A DNA stretch of 64,000 nt from Corynebacterium nuruki S6-4 (GCF_007970465.1 NZ_CP042429.1:496001-560000); one strand, 5' to 3'. Positions 17,183-28,008 are shown, numbered from the stretch's first letter. A program made the numbers and translations. Notes: generated from the letters alone by a model not told the origin.

Positions 17183-17773
17183 GTGCAGATGAATCTCAAC
17201 GGACTCCGCGTGATGGGGATCGACCCCGGGTTGACCCGGTGCGGCCTGTCGGTCGTCCAGGCCGGCCACGGTCGCAGCGTCCGGCCGGTGGCCGTGGGGG
17301 TGGTGCGCACCCCGCACACCGATGAGCTGCCGGTCCGCCTGCTCCGGCTGTCGAACGCCGTCGAGGAGTGGATGGACGACTACCGGCCGGACGTCGTGGC
17401 GATCGAGCGCGTATTCGAACGGGGGAACGTGTCCACCGTGATGAACACCGCGCACGCCGTCGGCGTCCTGATGCTCAGCGCCGCGCGCCGGTCCCTGCCG
17501 GTCACCCAGTACACTCCGAGTGAGGCCAAGAAGGCACTGACCGGCAACGGCCGGGCGGACAAGAAGCAGATGACGAACATGATCACCCGGATCCTGGGGC
17601 TCGCGGAGCCGCCGAGACCGGCGGATGCGGCGGATGCACTGGCGTTGGCGGTGTGCCACTGCTGGCGCGCCCCGTTCACGGCGGAGGCGCTGGCGCTGAG
17701 CCAGGGGAGCCGGGACAGGCAGACACAACAGGCACGACAGGCACAGGACACGACGAGGAGTGGACGACAGTGA
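17183..17773 (+). CDS. ruvC: Holliday junction resolvase RuvC
   Basis: This 196-residue endonuclease cuts four-way DNA junctions in concert with RuvAB. Catalytic acids are visible: the Asp in [12 protein letters not shown], the Glu in VVAIERVF, and the Asp pair in [15 protein letters not shown]. The C-terminal 30 residues are a polar, Gln/Arg-rich extension. The GTG at 17183 is favoured because the -10 box sits directly upstream; an ATG two codons later is possible. The end overlaps ruvA by 4 bases. Confidence 0.97.
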   Translation: MQMNLNGLRVMGIDPGLTRCGLSVVQAGHGRSVRPVAVGVVRTPHTDELPVRLLRLSNAVEEWMDDYRPDVVAIERVFERGNVSTVMNTAHAVGVLMLSAARRSLPVTQYTPSEAKKALTGNGRADKKQMTNMITRILGLAEPPRPADAADALALAVCHCWRAPFTAEALALSQGSRDRQTQQARQAQDTTRSGRQ

Positions 17774-18414
17774 TCGCATCCCTGCACGGGACCGTGGTGG
17801 ACAAGGGACTCGACAGTGTGGTCGTCGAGTGCGGTGGCGTGGGCTATCTCTGCCAGGCCACCCCCCGCACCCTGGCGGAGCTGCCCGGGGGCGCCGAGGT
17901 CACGGTGCTCACCACCATGGTCGTCCGGGAGGACGCGATGACGCTCTACGCGTTCAGCGACGCCGCCTCCCGTGAGATCTTCGCCCTGGTGCAGACCGTC
18001 TCCGGGGTGGGCGCGCGCAATGCGCTGGCCCTGTTGTCGGTGCTGACCCCCGGTGAGATCGCCGGCGCCGTCGCCGACGGTGACGTCAAGGCGCTGCAGC
18101 GGGCTCCGGGGGTCGGTAAGCGGCTCGCCGAGCGGATGGCGGTGGATCTCAAGGGGAAGCTGGACGCCTACATGGTGGCTGCACCGGCCCCGACCGCACC
18201 CGACGGAGGTGCCGGAACAGCCGGGGACGCCGCTGACGCCGCGGTCGTCGCACAGGTCACCGAGGCCCTCACCGGACTCGGCTTCGGGGACAAGGAGGCC
18301 GCTGCCGCGGTCGCCGAGGTCCTGACCGACTCAGCCGACTCAGCCACCGCCGGCGCCGCGGACGTGTCCTCGGTGCTGCGGGCGGCGCTGTCGGTGCTGG
18401 GTGGGGCGCGGTAA
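17770..18414 (+). CDS. ruvA: Holliday junction branch migration protein RuvA
   Basis: A 214-residue protein that binds Holliday junctions as tetramers and loads RuvB. The OB-fold opens [13 protein letters not shown]. Two helix-hairpin-helix elements follow ([12 protein letters not shown] and [20 protein letters not shown]). A flexible linker then leads to the C-terminal RuvB-binding domain ([14 protein letters not shown]). The GTG start lies inside the ruvC end, preceded by GAGGAG. Confidence 0.97.
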   Translation: MIASLHGTVVDKGLDSVVVECGGVGYLCQATPRTLAELPGGAEVTVLTTMVVREDAMTLYAFSDAASREIFALVQTVSGVGARNALALLSVLTPGEIAGAVADGDVKALQRAPGVGKRLAERMAVDLKGKLDAYMVAAPAPTAPDGGAGTAGDAADAAVVAQVTEALTGLGFGDKEAAAAVAEVLTDSADSATAGAADVSSVLRAALSVLGGAR

Positions 18415-18416
18415 CC

Positions 18417-19478
18417 GTGGGAGACATCGAACGGACCGAATTCGACCTCGGGGGCACCACCGGCGGGGCCGGCGCACCTGCCCGCAGCGACAGCGTGTCT
18501 GCCCTGCCGTTGTCCGGCGAGGCGGAGCAGGAACTGTCGCTGCGTCCCCGCTCGCTCGGGGAGTTCATCGGTCAGCCGAAGGTCCGCAGCCAGCTGGAAC
18601 TCGTCCTCGGCGGTGCCCGTACCCGCGGGGTGGTCCCGGACCATGTGCTGCTGGCCGGGCCGCCCGGACTCGGCAAGACGACCATGGCGATGATCATCGC
18701 CCAGGAACTCGGCACCTCGCTGCGGATGACCTCCGGACCCGCCCTGGAGCGGGCCGGGGACCTCGCGGCGATGCTCTCCAACCTCATGGAGGGTGATGTC
18801 CTGTTCGTCGACGAGATCCACCGGATGGCGCGGCCGGCGGAGGAGATGCTCTACATGGCGATGGAGGACTTCCGCATCGACGTCATCGTCGGCAAGGGCC
18901 CGGGGGCGACGTCGATCCCCATCGAGATCCCGCCGTTCACTCTCGTCGGGGCCACGACCCGGGCCGGGATGCTCACCGGTCCGTTGCGCGACCGCTTCGG
19001 GTTCACCGCGCAGATGGAGTTCTACAGCACCGAGGATCTCACCCGGGTCGTCACCCGCACCGCAGGGATCCTCGGGGTGGAGCTGCGGCAGGACGCCGCC
19101 ACCGAGATCGCCTCCCGGTCCCGGGGCACCCCCCGTATCGCCAACCGGCTGCTCCGGCGCGTCCGCGACTATGCCGATGTCCAGGGCGACGGCACCATCA
19201 CCCTCGAGGTGGCCCGGGCGGCACTGCTCGTCTTCGACGTCGACGAACTCGGTCTCGACCGGCTCGACCGGGCCGTGCTCGATGCGCTGGTCCGTGGCCA
19301 CGGCGGTGGCCCGGTGGGCGTCAACACCCTGGCGGTGGCCGTGGGGGAAGAGGCCGGCACCGTGGAGGAGGTCTGCGAGCCGTATCTCGTCCGGGCCGGG
19401 ATGATCTCCCGCACCCCGCGCGGCCGGACCGCCACACCGGCGGCGTGGCGCCACCTGGGGCTGCAGCCACCGGGGTGA
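18417..19478 (+). CDS. ruvB: Holliday junction branch migration ATPase RuvB
   Basis: This 353-residue AAA+ motor drives branch migration on RuvA-bound junctions. The Walker A motif [11 protein letters not shown] is near residue 82 and Walker [10 protein letters not shown] near 130. The sensor and the C-terminal winged helix ([20 protein letters not shown]) are intact. About 25 extra N-terminal residues precede the conserved [12 protein letters not shown] core. It lies two bases after ruvA. Confidence 0.98.
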   Translation: MGDIERTEFDLGGTTGGAGAPARSDSVSALPLSGEAEQELSLRPRSLGEFIGQPKVRSQLELVLGGARTRGVVPDHVLLAGPPGLGKTTMAMIIAQELGTSLRMTSGPALERAGDLAAMLSNLMEGDVLFVDEIHRMARPAEEMLYMAMEDFRIDVIVGKGPGATSIPIEIPPFTLVGATTRAGMLTGPLRDRFGFTAQMEFYSTEDLTRVVTRTAGILGVELRQDAATEIASRSRGTPRIANRLLRRVRDYADVQGDGTITLEVARAALLVFDVDELGLDRLDRAVLDALVRGHGGGPVGVNTLAVAVGEEAGTVEEVCEPYLVRAGMISRTPRGRTATPAAWRHLGLQPPG

Positions 19479-19517
19479 ACAGAGGTCAACGACTGACGCT
19501 GTGGCAGACTGGCGGAC

Positions 19518-20081
19518 ATGGAAATCCTCATCTTCATCGTCATCGTCGTGATCTTCCTGGGCCTGCCGGTCATGCAGATGCGCAAGCAGAACAAGCAGGT
19601 CAACGAGATCAAGAACTTCCAGTCCCGGCTGGAGCCCGGGATGGTGGTGCAGATGACCTCGGGGATCCACGGCAGGATCACCAGCGTCGGGCCGACGACC
19701 GTCGACGTGGAGGTCGCCACCGGCACCGTGACGACCTGGGACCGCAATGCCGTCCTCAAGCTCGTCACCTCCGTCGAGCCGGGGACGACCGAGGCCGACC
19801 GGCTCACGGCCGGGAACGCCGGCACTGACGACAGTGCCGAGGGTACCGACGGTGCCGACAGCGTCGACGACAGCGACACTCCCGTGGTGCCCGACGATCT
19901 CAGCAGCCTCGGTGACTTCGGCGGCATGGACGCCGGCACGGCCGGCACCGCCGACGATGCCCCGGATGACGTCACTGACCGCACCACGGATGCTGCCCGT
20001 GACCACGACAGCGACCGCAGCGGCGACCGGAACACCGACCACGGCGACGACGGGGACGGACGGGGCACCACCGGCCACTGA
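19518..20081 (+). CDS. yajC: Preprotein translocase subunit YajC with long acidic tail
   Basis: A 187-residue protein, longer than the usual 85-110 residues. One N-terminal membrane helix (MEILIFIVIVVIFLGLPV) is followed by the YajC core to about residue 85 (PGMVVQMTSGIHGRITSVG and VTTWDRNAV). The remaining 100 residues are a low-complexity tail dominated by Asp, Thr, Ala and Gly. YajC joins the SecDF complex, which assists late protein export, and secD and secF follow directly. The acidic cytoplasmic tail is of unknown purpose. Confidence 0.93.
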   Translation: MEILIFIVIVVIFLGLPVMQMRKQNKQVNEIKNFQSRLEPGMVVQMTSGIHGRITSVGPTTVDVEVATGTVTTWDRNAVLKLVTSVEPGTTEADRLTAGNAGTDDSAEGTDGADSVDDSDTPVVPDDLSSLGDFGGMDAGTAGTADDAPDDVTDRTTDAARDHDSDRSGDRNTDHGDDGDGRGTTGH

Positions 20082-20102
20082 CCGGCCACTGACCGGCCAC
20101 TG
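20070..20102 (+). repeat. Three tandem copies of an 11-bp unit at the end of yajC
   Basis: ACCGGCCACTG occurs three times head to tail. The first copy forms the last codons and stop of yajC. The unit contains TGA in frame, so expansion would not lengthen the protein. Confidence 0.9.
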
Positions 20103-20150
20103 ACCGGCACGCCGGGCGGGGCAACGGTGGTCGTCGCCAGGATGGAGGTC

Positions 20151-20156
20151 TAGACT
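20151..20156 (+). promoter_or_regulatory. -10 box upstream of secD
   Basis: TAGACT lies 73 bases before the GTG of secD. No clear -35 is seen. Confidence 0.45.
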
Positions 20157-20228
20157 CTGGCGGGGTTGCGTGTCCCCGTGACACGCCACAGCATGTGTCC
20201 TTTCCCCGACCAGCCAGGAGATTCCAGC

Positions 20229-22118
20229 GTGAGTTCTTCGGGTGCATCAGCTGCCCGGGCCAGAAAATGGCCCGTGCGGGCGCTCCTTCTCTTCGTCGTC
20301 GTGACCGTCGTGGTCTACGCTCTCGTCTTCCTCACGGGAGACCGGAAGGCCGAACCGAAACTCGGTATCGATCTGCAGGGCGGTACCCGGGTCACCCTGG
20401 TACCGCAGGGCGGCAGCCCCAGCAGTTCCCAGCTCGACCAGGCCCGCAAGATCCTGGAGAACCGCGTCAACGGTATGGGCGTCAGCGGCGCCGAGGTGGT
20501 CACCGACGGTAACTCGCTGGTCATCACGGTCCCGGGGGAGGATTCCTCCCAGGCCCGGGCCCTCGGCCAGACCTCGCAGCTCAGCTTCCGTCCGGTGGAC
20601 ACCCAGGGCGGTGTACCCGACGACAAACTGCCCGACGTGCTCACCGACATGGCGAACCGCTGGGTGAAGGCCGGAATCCTCACCGCCGACGAGGCGAACC
20701 AGAAGATCAAGGACGGCCTCGACCAGATGAAGCAGGGGGGCGCCCCGGTTCCGGACACGACCCCCACGGTCTCGGAGAAGGACGCCCCGGCGCCGAAGAA
20801 CTCCATCGAGGAGACCGACCGGCGCAACACCATGATCGACGTGATGAAGAAGGACCGGCAGTCCACCGACGGCAACGCGCAGAACGCCGCGGTCCTGCTC
20901 ATGGGCTGCAACCCCGAGCAGACCGGCGACGATCCGCTGGCCGGTGCCGACGATCCCGCCAAGCCGCTGGTCTCCTGCAGTGAGCAGGGCCCGGTCCTGC
21001 TGTCCCCGGTCCCGGTCCTCACCGGACAGAATCCGGATGATCCGGCCGCCAAGCGGCTCACCGGCGACATGATCGACAGCAACTCGCAGATCTTCGGCGG
21101 GCTGAACACCCAGACCGGACAGATCGAGATCAACTTCAAGTTCAAGACCGGGTCGAACACCCCCGGCGGCGAAACCTGGAGCGACCTCACCACCAAGTAT
21201 CAGGGCCAGCAGGTCGCCATCACGCTGGACAGCCAGGTCATCTCCGCCCCGCAGATCCAGTCGCCGACGCCGGCCGGCCAGTCCACGCAGATCACCGGTG
21301 ACTTCACGGAAAAGGAGGCGCAGGACCTCGCCAACAACCTCAAGTACGGTGCCCTGCCGCTGAGCTTCACCGGCGAGAACGGGGAGAAGGGCGGCACCGC
21401 CGAGACCATCTCCCCGACGATGGGTGAGGCCTCGTTGAAGGCCGGCCTCATCGCCGGCGTCATCGGCCTGATCATCGTCGCCGTCTACGCGCTGATCTAC
21501 TACCGCGGACTCGGGCTGGTCGCGCTGGCCTCCCTGATCACCTCCGGCATCCTGATCTACGGCGCCCTGGTGCTCCTGGGTCGCTGGATCAACTACAGCC
21601 TGGACCTCGCGGGTATCGCCGGCCTGATCATCGGTATCGGCACCACCGCGGACTCGTTCGTCGTCTACTTCGAACGCGTCAAGGACTTCATCCACCGGGG
21701 GTCGACCTTCCGGTCGGCCGCCCCGAAGGCCTGGGACCGCGCGAAGAAGACGATCATCACCGGCAACGTGGTCTCCCTCGTCGCCTCGATCGTGCTGTAC
21801 TTCGTCGCCGTCGGCGAGGTGAAGGGCTTCGCCTTCACCCTCGGCCTCACCACCGTCTTCGACATCGTCATCGCCTTCATCGTCACCGCCCCGCTGGTGG
21901 TGCTGCTGTCGCGCAAGGAGGCGTTCGCGAAGCCCTCCGTCAACGGTCTGCACTCCGCCTACCGTGCCGCAGCGCGCCAGAAGGAGCGCGACGAGGCCGA
22001 GCAGGCCGAGCTGGCCGCCGAGGTAGCTAAGCAGGCTGAGCAGGCCGGGCCGGAGGCCGGGGCAGTCGCCACGGACACGCCGGACGAGGACGCGACCACG
22101 CCGGGAAAGGACAACTGA
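20229..22118 (+). CDS. secD: Protein translocase subunit SecD
   Basis: A 629-residue membrane protein. The first membrane helix is followed by the P1 extracytoplasmic domain with the conserved LGIDLQGGTRVTL. A large insert (about residues 130-270) is rich in Asp, Pro and Gln. Five C-terminal helices carry the RND-type core, including AGLIIGIGTTADSFVVYFER. With SecF it uses the proton gradient to pull exported proteins outward. The GTG at 20229 was chosen because CAGGAG stands 9 bases upstream. An earlier ATG at 20166 would add residues lacking a sensible membrane topology. Confidence 0.97.
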   Translation: MSSSGASAARARKWPVRALLLFVVVTVVVYALVFLTGDRKAEPKLGIDLQGGTRVTLVPQGGSPSSSQLDQARKILENRVNGMGVSGAEVVTDGNSLVITVPGEDSSQARALGQTSQLSFRPVDTQGGVPDDKLPDVLTDMANRWVKAGILTADEANQKIKDGLDQMKQGGAPVPDTTPTVSEKDAPAPKNSIEETDRRNTMIDVMKKDRQSTDGNAQNAAVLLMGCNPEQTGDDPLAGADDPAKPLVSCSEQGPVLLSPVPVLTGQNPDDPAAKRLTGDMIDSNSQIFGGLNTQTGQIEINFKFKTGSNTPGGETWSDLTTKYQGQQVAITLDSQVISAPQIQSPTPAGQSTQITGDFTEKEAQDLANNLKYGALPLSFTGENGEKGGTAETISPTMGEASLKAGLIAGVIGLIIVAVYALIYYRGLGLVALASLITSGILIYGALVLLGRWINYSLDLAGIAGLIIGIGTTADSFVVYFERVKDFIHRGSTFRSAAPKAWDRAKKTIITGNVVSLVASIVLYFVAVGEVKGFAFTLGLTTVFDIVIAFIVTAPLVVLLSRKEAFAKPSVNGLHSAYRAAARQKERDEAEQAELAAEVAKQAEQAGPEAGAVATDTPDEDATTPGKDN

Positions 22119-22119
22119 C

Positions 22120-23322
22120 ATGAGCCAGTCCACGACGAAAACCAGTTTCCTGGAACGGATGTACAACGGCGAGGGCGCCTTCGCGATCGTCGCGAAGCGC
22201 CGCCGCTGGTACTGGATCTACGCGATCCTCACCGTCGTCTTCATCCTCGTCATCGCGCTGCGCGGGTTCACCCTCGGCATCGATTTCGAGGGTGGCACGA
22301 AGATGTCGATGCCGCCGGCCTCCGGCGCCACCGAGACCTCCGTCGCAGAGACCTTCGAGGACGCCACGGGCATGGCCCCGCAGACCACGCAGACCGTCGG
22401 CTCCGGCGACTCGAAGATCATCGAGGTCACCGCGGAGCAGATGTCCGACGACCAGATCCGTGAGGCCCGCCAGGCACTGTTCGACAAGTACCACCCGGTC
22501 GACAACACCGGCCAGCCCAGTCCGGACGCCATCAACGACTCGACGGTCTCCGAATCGTGGGGCTCGTCGATGACCCAGCGCATGCTCATCGGCATGGCGG
22601 TGTTCCTCGTCCTCGTCTTCGCCTACATCACCATCCGGCTGGAGCGGGACATGGCGGTCTCGGCGATCGTCACACTCATCCTCGACGGCCTGTTCGTCGC
22701 CGGAGTGTACTCCATCGTCGGCTTCGAGGTCTCCCCGGCGACGGTCATCGGCCTGCTGACGATCCTGGCGTACTCGCTGTACGACACGGTCATCGTCTTC
22801 GACAAGGTCCACGAGAACACCGAGGACGTCCTGTCGTCGACCCGGTCGACCTACGGCGAACAGGTGAACCTGGCGGTCAACCAGACGATCATGCGGTCGC
22901 TGAACACCTCGCTGTTCTCCGTCATCCCCATCGCCGCACTGCTCGTCATCGCCGTGTGGCTGATGGGCGTCGGCACGCTCAAGGACCTGGCGCTGGTGCA
23001 GCTGGCCGGTGTCATCGCCGGTACCTTCAGCTCGATCTACTTCTCGGCGCCGCTGCTGGTGACGATGAAGGGCTGGCAGAAGAAGTACCGCGAGCACGAC
23101 CAGCGCGTCGCCCGCGCCCGGGAACTCGGTATCGACCGGGTCACCGCCGCGGCCGGGACCGCGCCGGAGCCGGCGACCGTACCGGCCGCGGGGGAGCCGG
23201 CCCCGACACCCGAAGAGACCGGCACCACCGGTGCGTCCGACGACGCCCCGCAGAAGCGGACCGTCAGCCGGCCGAGCGCCCCGGAGGGGGACGCCGGGCG
23301 CTCCTGGCGTCCGGGGATGTGA
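22120..23322 (+). CDS. secF: Protein translocase subunit SecF
   Basis: A 400-residue partner of SecD. Six membrane helices surround a short external domain. The conserved LGIDFEGGTKM lies near residue 50, and AYSLYDTVIVFDKVHENTE (about residue 217) carries the proton-channel acidic residue. The C-terminal 80 residues are a disordered Pro/Ala/Glu tail in the cytoplasm. The ATG follows the secD stop by one base. Confidence 0.97.
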   Translation: MSQSTTKTSFLERMYNGEGAFAIVAKRRRWYWIYAILTVVFILVIALRGFTLGIDFEGGTKMSMPPASGATETSVAETFEDATGMAPQTTQTVGSGDSKIIEVTAEQMSDDQIREARQALFDKYHPVDNTGQPSPDAINDSTVSESWGSSMTQRMLIGMAVFLVLVFAYITIRLERDMAVSAIVTLILDGLFVAGVYSIVGFEVSPATVIGLLTILAYSLYDTVIVFDKVHENTEDVLSSTRSTYGEQVNLAVNQTIMRSLNTSLFSVIPIAALLVIAVWLMGVGTLKDLALVQLAGVIAGTFSSIYFSAPLLVTMKGWQKKYREHDQRVARARELGIDRVTAAAGTAPEPATVPAAGEPAPTPEETGTTGASDDAPQKRTVSRPSAPEGDAGRSWRPGM

Positions 23323-24947
23323 GCGGCACCGTGAACCGCAGTGTCCACGGTGCCCGCGCTGCCCGCCGCACCGGCCGTACCGTGCTCGCCACGGCCGTCA
23401 CCACGGTGACCGCCGCGGGCCTCGTCGCCTGCTCCGGATCCGACGACGACGCGCAGGGACCCCGGTTCGGCTACGCGCTGAACACCCCGCTGGTGACGGT
23501 GAACGCCGCCAGCGCCCGGGGTGTGGCGACCGACGCGGCGAAACTGTCCGCACGCCTGTTCCCCGGCGCCTTCATCCTCGGCCCCGACAACCGGCTGCTG
23601 CCCAACCACGACCTGGTCACTGCCACCCCCGCCGAGGATGCCCCGGACGAGGTGGACTACGCCATCAACGACGACGCCACCTACTCCGACGGCTCCCCGG
23701 TCGTCTGCGACGACTTCCTGCTGTCGTGGGTCGCGGTCGCCACACCCGGGGTGTTCGCCTCCTCCGGCGGGCTCGCCGAACGGGTCCGCAACCTCGACTG
23801 CGCCCCGGGGCAGAAGACCTTCCACGTCTCCTTCGACGAGGGCATGGGCGAACGCTACCGGGAACTCTTCCCCGCCGGGGAGGTGCTCCCCGCACACACC
23901 GTCGCCGACCGCGCCCACCTGTCCGCCCGGGACCTCGTCGACACCCTCGACGCCCGCGACCCCGAGGCCCTCGCCCCGGTCGCCACAGCCTGGCAGGACG
24001 CCTTCGACCTCACCGACGGTGACGTCGCCGACATCCCGACCGCCGGCCCGTTCCGGATCAGTGCCCGCGGCGACGCCGGGGAACTGACCCTCACCCCCAA
24101 CCCTGAATGGGACGGGGACCGCCCCGGCCTCGACGAGATCGTCGTCTGGCCCGGGACTACCGGTACCGACGGTGCTCCGGACCATCACCAGCTCGTCGAG
24201 GAGGACCGGCTGCAGGTTGCCGATGCCGCCCCGGGCGCGGATTCGACCGGCCTGCCGGAGACCCGGGCGACCGGACACCGGGTGGACACGCTGAGTTTCG
24301 CGCAGTCGGGACTGTTTTCCACCCCCGAAGTCCGGAAGGCCTTCGCCGGTCTCGTCGACCGGAAGGCGGTCGCCGTCGCGGTGGAGAAGGCGACCGGTAC
24401 AGCGGTGGAACCCGCGGCCCTGCGGATCGCCGCCCCGGCGAGCACGCTGGCCGGCAAACTGGGCGACGTGATCGCCCGCAACAGTGCCGTCGACCCGGCG
24501 GCGGCGGGGGACGCCCTGGGCGGGGCGACCGTGCGGATCGGCTACCTGGGCGGCGTCCCGCGCTACAAGGCACAGATCGACGCGCTCGTCGCCGCGGCGA
24601 AGGCCGTCGGCGTGACCGTCGAGCCGGTGTCGCTGACACCGGAGCACTACGGCACACTCGGCCGGGACTACGATGTCCTGCTGGACACCCGGTCGTCGTT
24701 CGGCCGGAACCCGACCTCCACCGCCTCGCCGGTCTCAGCCCTCGCTGCGGTCCGGCAGGCGGAGGACGACCTGGCGGCCCAGGCACTGACCGTCCCGCTC
24801 ACCGCGGAGCCGCGGATCATCGCCGTGGCAGACGGGGTGGACAACGTGACCGACAACGCCGGTGAGACCGGACTGAGCTGGAACATGGACCGCTGGACCG
24901 CGGACCAGTTCCCGGCCGACGAGACCCGTACAGAGGAGAAGCAATGA
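23319..24947 (+). CDS. Extracellular solute-binding lipoprotein (family 5, peptide/nickel type)
   Basis: A 542-residue lipoprotein with lipobox GLVACSGS near residue 37. The body has the SBP_bac_5 pattern: an N-terminal segment describing the start of the ligand cleft (FGYALNTPLVTVNA), LPNHDLVTATP, and a later domain with LSFAQSGLFSTPEVRKAFAGL, typical of DppA/OppA-like proteins. No permease or ATPase genes accompany it. The same orphan gene follows secF in mycobacteria, so the role may not be classical uptake. The GTG at 23319 overlaps the secF stop by 4 bases; a GTG four codons later is possible. Confidence 0.85.
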   Translation: MSGTVNRSVHGARAARRTGRTVLATAVTTVTAAGLVACSGSDDDAQGPRFGYALNTPLVTVNAASARGVATDAAKLSARLFPGAFILGPDNRLLPNHDLVTATPAEDAPDEVDYAINDDATYSDGSPVVCDDFLLSWVAVATPGVFASSGGLAERVRNLDCAPGQKTFHVSFDEGMGERYRELFPAGEVLPAHTVADRAHLSARDLVDTLDARDPEALAPVATAWQDAFDLTDGDVADIPTAGPFRISARGDAGELTLTPNPEWDGDRPGLDEIVVWPGTTGTDGAPDHHQLVEEDRLQVADAAPGADSTGLPETRATGHRVDTLSFAQSGLFSTPEVRKAFAGLVDRKAVAVAVEKATGTAVEPAALRIAAPASTLAGKLGDVIARNSAVDPAAAGDALGGATVRIGYLGGVPRYKAQIDALVAAAKAVGVTVEPVSLTPEHYGTLGRDYDVLLDTRSSFGRNPTSTASPVSALAAVRQAEDDLAAQALTVPLTAEPRIIAVADGVDNVTDNAGETGLSWNMDRWTADQFPADETRTEEKQ

Positions 24948-25492
24948 CCGCCCTTGACGGCGCCGATGCCCGCGAGGCACTGGCCAGCCTGACCCGGTTC
25001 GTCCCGGACTACCCGGACAAGGGTGTGGTCTTCCAGGACCTCACCCCGGTCCTCGCCGACGCCCACGGGTTCCGCCTCATCGTCAACGACATGGCGGACG
25101 CCTGCGGCCCGTGCAACGCCGACCTGGTCGGCGGGCTCGACGCCCGCGGCTTCCTGCTGGGCTCGGCGGTCGCCATGTCGCTGGGGGTGGGCATCCTCGC
25201 GATCCGCAAGGCGGGCAAGCTGCCCCCGCCGGTCCTCAACGAGACCTACGCGCTCGAATACGGGGAGGCGGCGCTGGAGATACCGGCCGACGGACTTGAT
25301 CTGACCGGACGCCGCGTCCTGCTCATCGACGACGTGCTCGCCACCGGCGGCACCATGGCGGCGTCCCGCCGGTTGATCGAGCGGGCCGGTGGCACGGTGT
25401 GCGGCATGGCCGTCGCCCTGGAAGTCCCGGAACTCAACGGCCGGGCACGGTTCAGCGACCTCCCGTTGTACGTCGTTTCGAAGGGCCAGTAG
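24944..25492 (+). CDS. apt: Adenine phosphoribosyltransferase
   Basis: A 182-residue purine-salvage enzyme that makes AMP from adenine and PRPP. The PRPP-binding motif VLLIDDVLATGGTM is near residue 122, and the N-terminal VPDYPDKGVVFQDLTPVL and GLDARGFLLGSAVA blocks are intact. The start overlaps the upstream lipoprotein gene by 4 bases. Rel follows 48 bp downstream. Confidence 0.97.
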   Translation: MTALDGADAREALASLTRFVPDYPDKGVVFQDLTPVLADAHGFRLIVNDMADACGPCNADLVGGLDARGFLLGSAVAMSLGVGILAIRKAGKLPPPVLNETYALEYGEAALEIPADGLDLTGRRVLLIDDVLATGGTMAASRRLIERAGGTVCGMAVALEVPELNGRARFSDLPLYVVSKGQ

Positions 25493-25540
25493 GCTTACCG
25501 GAACAACAAGGGTGACACCCCGGAGAGGCAACGGTGACTG

Positions 25541-27820
25541 ATGAGCAACGAGAAGAACTCGCTGTGGATGGCGGCACGGATCGCCAGGAGCCTCACCGGA
25601 AGGAGCCGGATCAATCCGGTGCTCGGGCCGCTCATCGCGGTGCACCGGCGCTACCACCCCAAAGCGGACATCGAACTGCTCGACCGGGCGTACACGACCG
25701 CCGAGAAGCTGCACGAGGGGGTGCTGCGCAAATCGGGTGAACCCTACATCACCCACCCGCTCGCGGTGGCGAACATCGCCGCCGAGATCGGCATGGACAC
25801 CACCACCCTCGTCGCCGCCCTGCTCCACGACACGGTGGAGGACACGGACTACTCGCTGGAGGACCTCACCCGCGACTTCGGCCCCGAGGTGGCACTGCTC
25901 GTCGACGGGGTGACGAAGCTGGACAAGGTGGCGCTCGGCTCGGCGGCGGAGGCCGAGACGATCCGCAAGATGATCGTCGCGATGGCCCACGACCCCCGCG
26001 TACTGGTCATCAAGGTCGCCGACCGGCTGCACAACATGCGCACCATGCGCTTCCTGCCGCCGGAGAAGCAGGCGAAGAAGGCCCGCCAGACCCTGGAGGT
26101 CATCGCCCCGCTGGCACACCGGCTCGGCATGGCGACGATCAAGTGGGAACTCGAGGACCTGTCTTTCGCGATCCTGTACCCGAAGAAGTACGACGAGATC
26201 GTCCGACTGGTCGCCGACCGGGCGCCGAAGCGCGACCAGTACCTGACGAAGGTCATCGACGAGATCCAGCAGACGATGACGTCCGCCCACATCACCGCGG
26301 AGGTGGTCGGCCGGCCGAAGCACTACTGGTCGATCTACCAGAAGATGATCGTCCGCGGCCGCGACTTCGACGACATCTACGACCTGGTCGGTATCCGCAT
26401 CCTCGTCGACGACGTCAAGGACTGCTATGCGGCGATCGGTGCGGTGCACTCGCTGTACCAGCCGATGCCGGGCCGGTTCAAGGACTACATCTCGCAGCCG
26501 CGGTTCGGGGTGTACCGGTCGTTGCACACCACCGTCATCGGGCCGGACGCCAAGGCCCTCGAAGTCCAGATCCGGACCCACGAGATGCACTACGAGGCGG
26601 AGTACGGCATCGCCGCCCACTGGCGCTACAAGGAGACGAAGGGCTCCCACAAGGGCGACAATGCCGAGGTCGACCAGATGGCGTGGATGCGCCAGCTGCT
26701 GGACTGGCAGAAGGAGGCGGCGGACCCCAACGAGTTCCTCGATTCGCTGCGCTACGACCTGTCGACCAACCAGATCTTCGCGTTCACCCCGAAGGGCGAC
26801 GCGATCACCCTGCCGGCCGGCTCCACCCCGGTGGACTTCGCCTATGCGGTCCACACCGAGGTCGGTCACCGCTGTATCGGGGCGAAGGTCAACGGCCGCC
26901 TGGTGGCGCTGGAGACCACGCTGAACACCGGCGACAAGGTCGAGGTCTTCACGTCGAAGGACGCCGGGGCGGGTCCGTCGAAGGACTGGGAGAGTTTCGT
27001 CGTCTCCCCGCGGGCCAAGAACAAGATCCGGGCCTGGTTCAACAAGGAGCGGCGTGAGGAGTCGCTGGAGAAGGGTAAGGAGGCCCTGGCCCATGAGGCG
27101 CAGCGCACCGGGATCCCGCTGCAGCGACTGGTGACTGCCGAGGCGCTGAAGACGGTGGCCGCCTCGTTGCAGCGGTCGAGCGTCGATGACCTCTATGACG
27201 CGATCGGCAAGGGCGGGGAGACCGCCGGGCATGTCGTCAAACTGCTCAAGGAGATCTACCAGGGCGACGCGGTCGATGACGCAGACGACATCCCGGAGCT
27301 CACGCCCGCCCGTTCCGGACGCGCCGTCACCCACGCCGGTGCGACCCGGGCCGGCCGCGGTGACGGCTCGGGTGTGCTGGTACAGGGCAACGCGGACTTC
27401 TCGGCGAAGCTGGCGAAGTGCTGCACCCCGGTGCCCGGCGACGACATCTTCGGCTTCATCACGAAGAACGGTGGCGTGTCCGTCCACCGCACCGACTGCA
27501 CCAATGCGGAGAAGCTGCACGCCGAGCCGGAGCGGATCATCGAGGTCAGCTGGGCCTCCGACACCCGCGATGCGACGTTCATGGTGACGCTGCAGATCGA
27601 GGGGCTGGACCGGACCGGGCTGCTGTCGGAGGTGACCAGGGTGGTCAGTGAGCAGAAGGTCCCGATCACCTCGACGAGCACCCATGTCTCCGAGGACCGG
27701 GTGGCGGTGTGCCGGTTCACCTTCGAGGTCTCCGACATCAAGCAGCTGGGCTACCTGATGAACCAGCTGCGCAACGTGGAGGGCGTGTTCGACGTCTACC
27801 GCGTGACGACCGGCGGTTAG
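25541..27820 (+). CDS. rel: Bifunctional (p)ppGpp synthetase/hydrolase Rel
   Basis: A 759-residue stringent-response enzyme. Domains in order: HD hydrolase with [12 protein letters not shown] (about residue 90) and [11 protein letters not shown]; synthetase with YRSLHTTV and [25 protein letters not shown] ([15 protein letters not shown]); the zinc-finger region with KCCTPVPGD; and a C-terminal ACT domain. Both catalytic domains look intact, so it can make and degrade (p)ppGpp. The ATG at 25541 lies just after GAGAGGCAACGG. The original terminator 3' of rel is split by the insertion sequence at 28296. Confidence 0.98.
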   Translation: MSNEKNSLWMAARIARSLTGRSRINPVLGPLIAVHRRYHPKADIELLDRAYTTAEKLHEGVLRKSGEPYITHPLAVANIAAEIGMDTTTLVAALLHDTVEDTDYSLEDLTRDFGPEVALLVDGVTKLDKVALGSAAEAETIRKMIVAMAHDPRVLVIKVADRLHNMRTMRFLPPEKQAKKARQTLEVIAPLAHRLGMATIKWELEDLSFAILYPKKYDEIVRLVADRAPKRDQYLTKVIDEIQQTMTSAHITAEVVGRPKHYWSIYQKMIVRGRDFDDIYDLVGIRILVDDVKDCYAAIGAVHSLYQPMPGRFKDYISQPRFGVYRSLHTTVIGPDAKALEVQIRTHEMHYEAEYGIAAHWRYKETKGSHKGDNAEVDQMAWMRQLLDWQKEAADPNEFLDSLRYDLSTNQIFAFTPKGDAITLPAGSTPVDFAYAVHTEVGHRCIGAKVNGRLVALETTLNTGDKVEVFTSKDAGAGPSKDWESFVVSPRAKNKIRAWFNKERREESLEKGKEALAHEAQRTGIPLQRLVTAEALKTVAASLQRSSVDDLYDAIGKGGETAGHVVKLLKEIYQGDAVDDADDIPELTPARSGRAVTHAGATRAGRGDGSGVLVQGNADFSAKLAKCCTPVPGDDIFGFITKNGGVSVHRTDCTNAEKLHAEPERIIEVSWASDTRDATFMVTLQIEGLDRTGLLSEVTRVVSEQKVPITSTSTHVSEDRVAVCRFTFEVSDIKQLGYLMNQLRNVEGVFDVYRVTTGG

Positions 27821-27972
27821 TGAGGGTCCACGGCGACCCGGGCCAACGTTGCGGTCGCTCGCCGGGTTCGTCAGGAATCCTCGGCTGCCGTACCCCGCTA
27901 TTCGCCCTGACCACGTCAGCCTTATCAGTCCCGTCGGGCCCGTCAGTCCTGTCAGCTCCGTTGGTCACACCT

Positions 27973-28008
27973 GTCACGACCGTCACGACCGTCACGACCG
28001 TCACCGAC
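27973..28008 (+). repeat. Four tandem copies of a 9-bp unit after rel
   Basis: GTCACGACC is repeated three times, with a fourth varied copy. It lies in a 475-bp gap that otherwise contains no gene. Confidence 0.85.
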
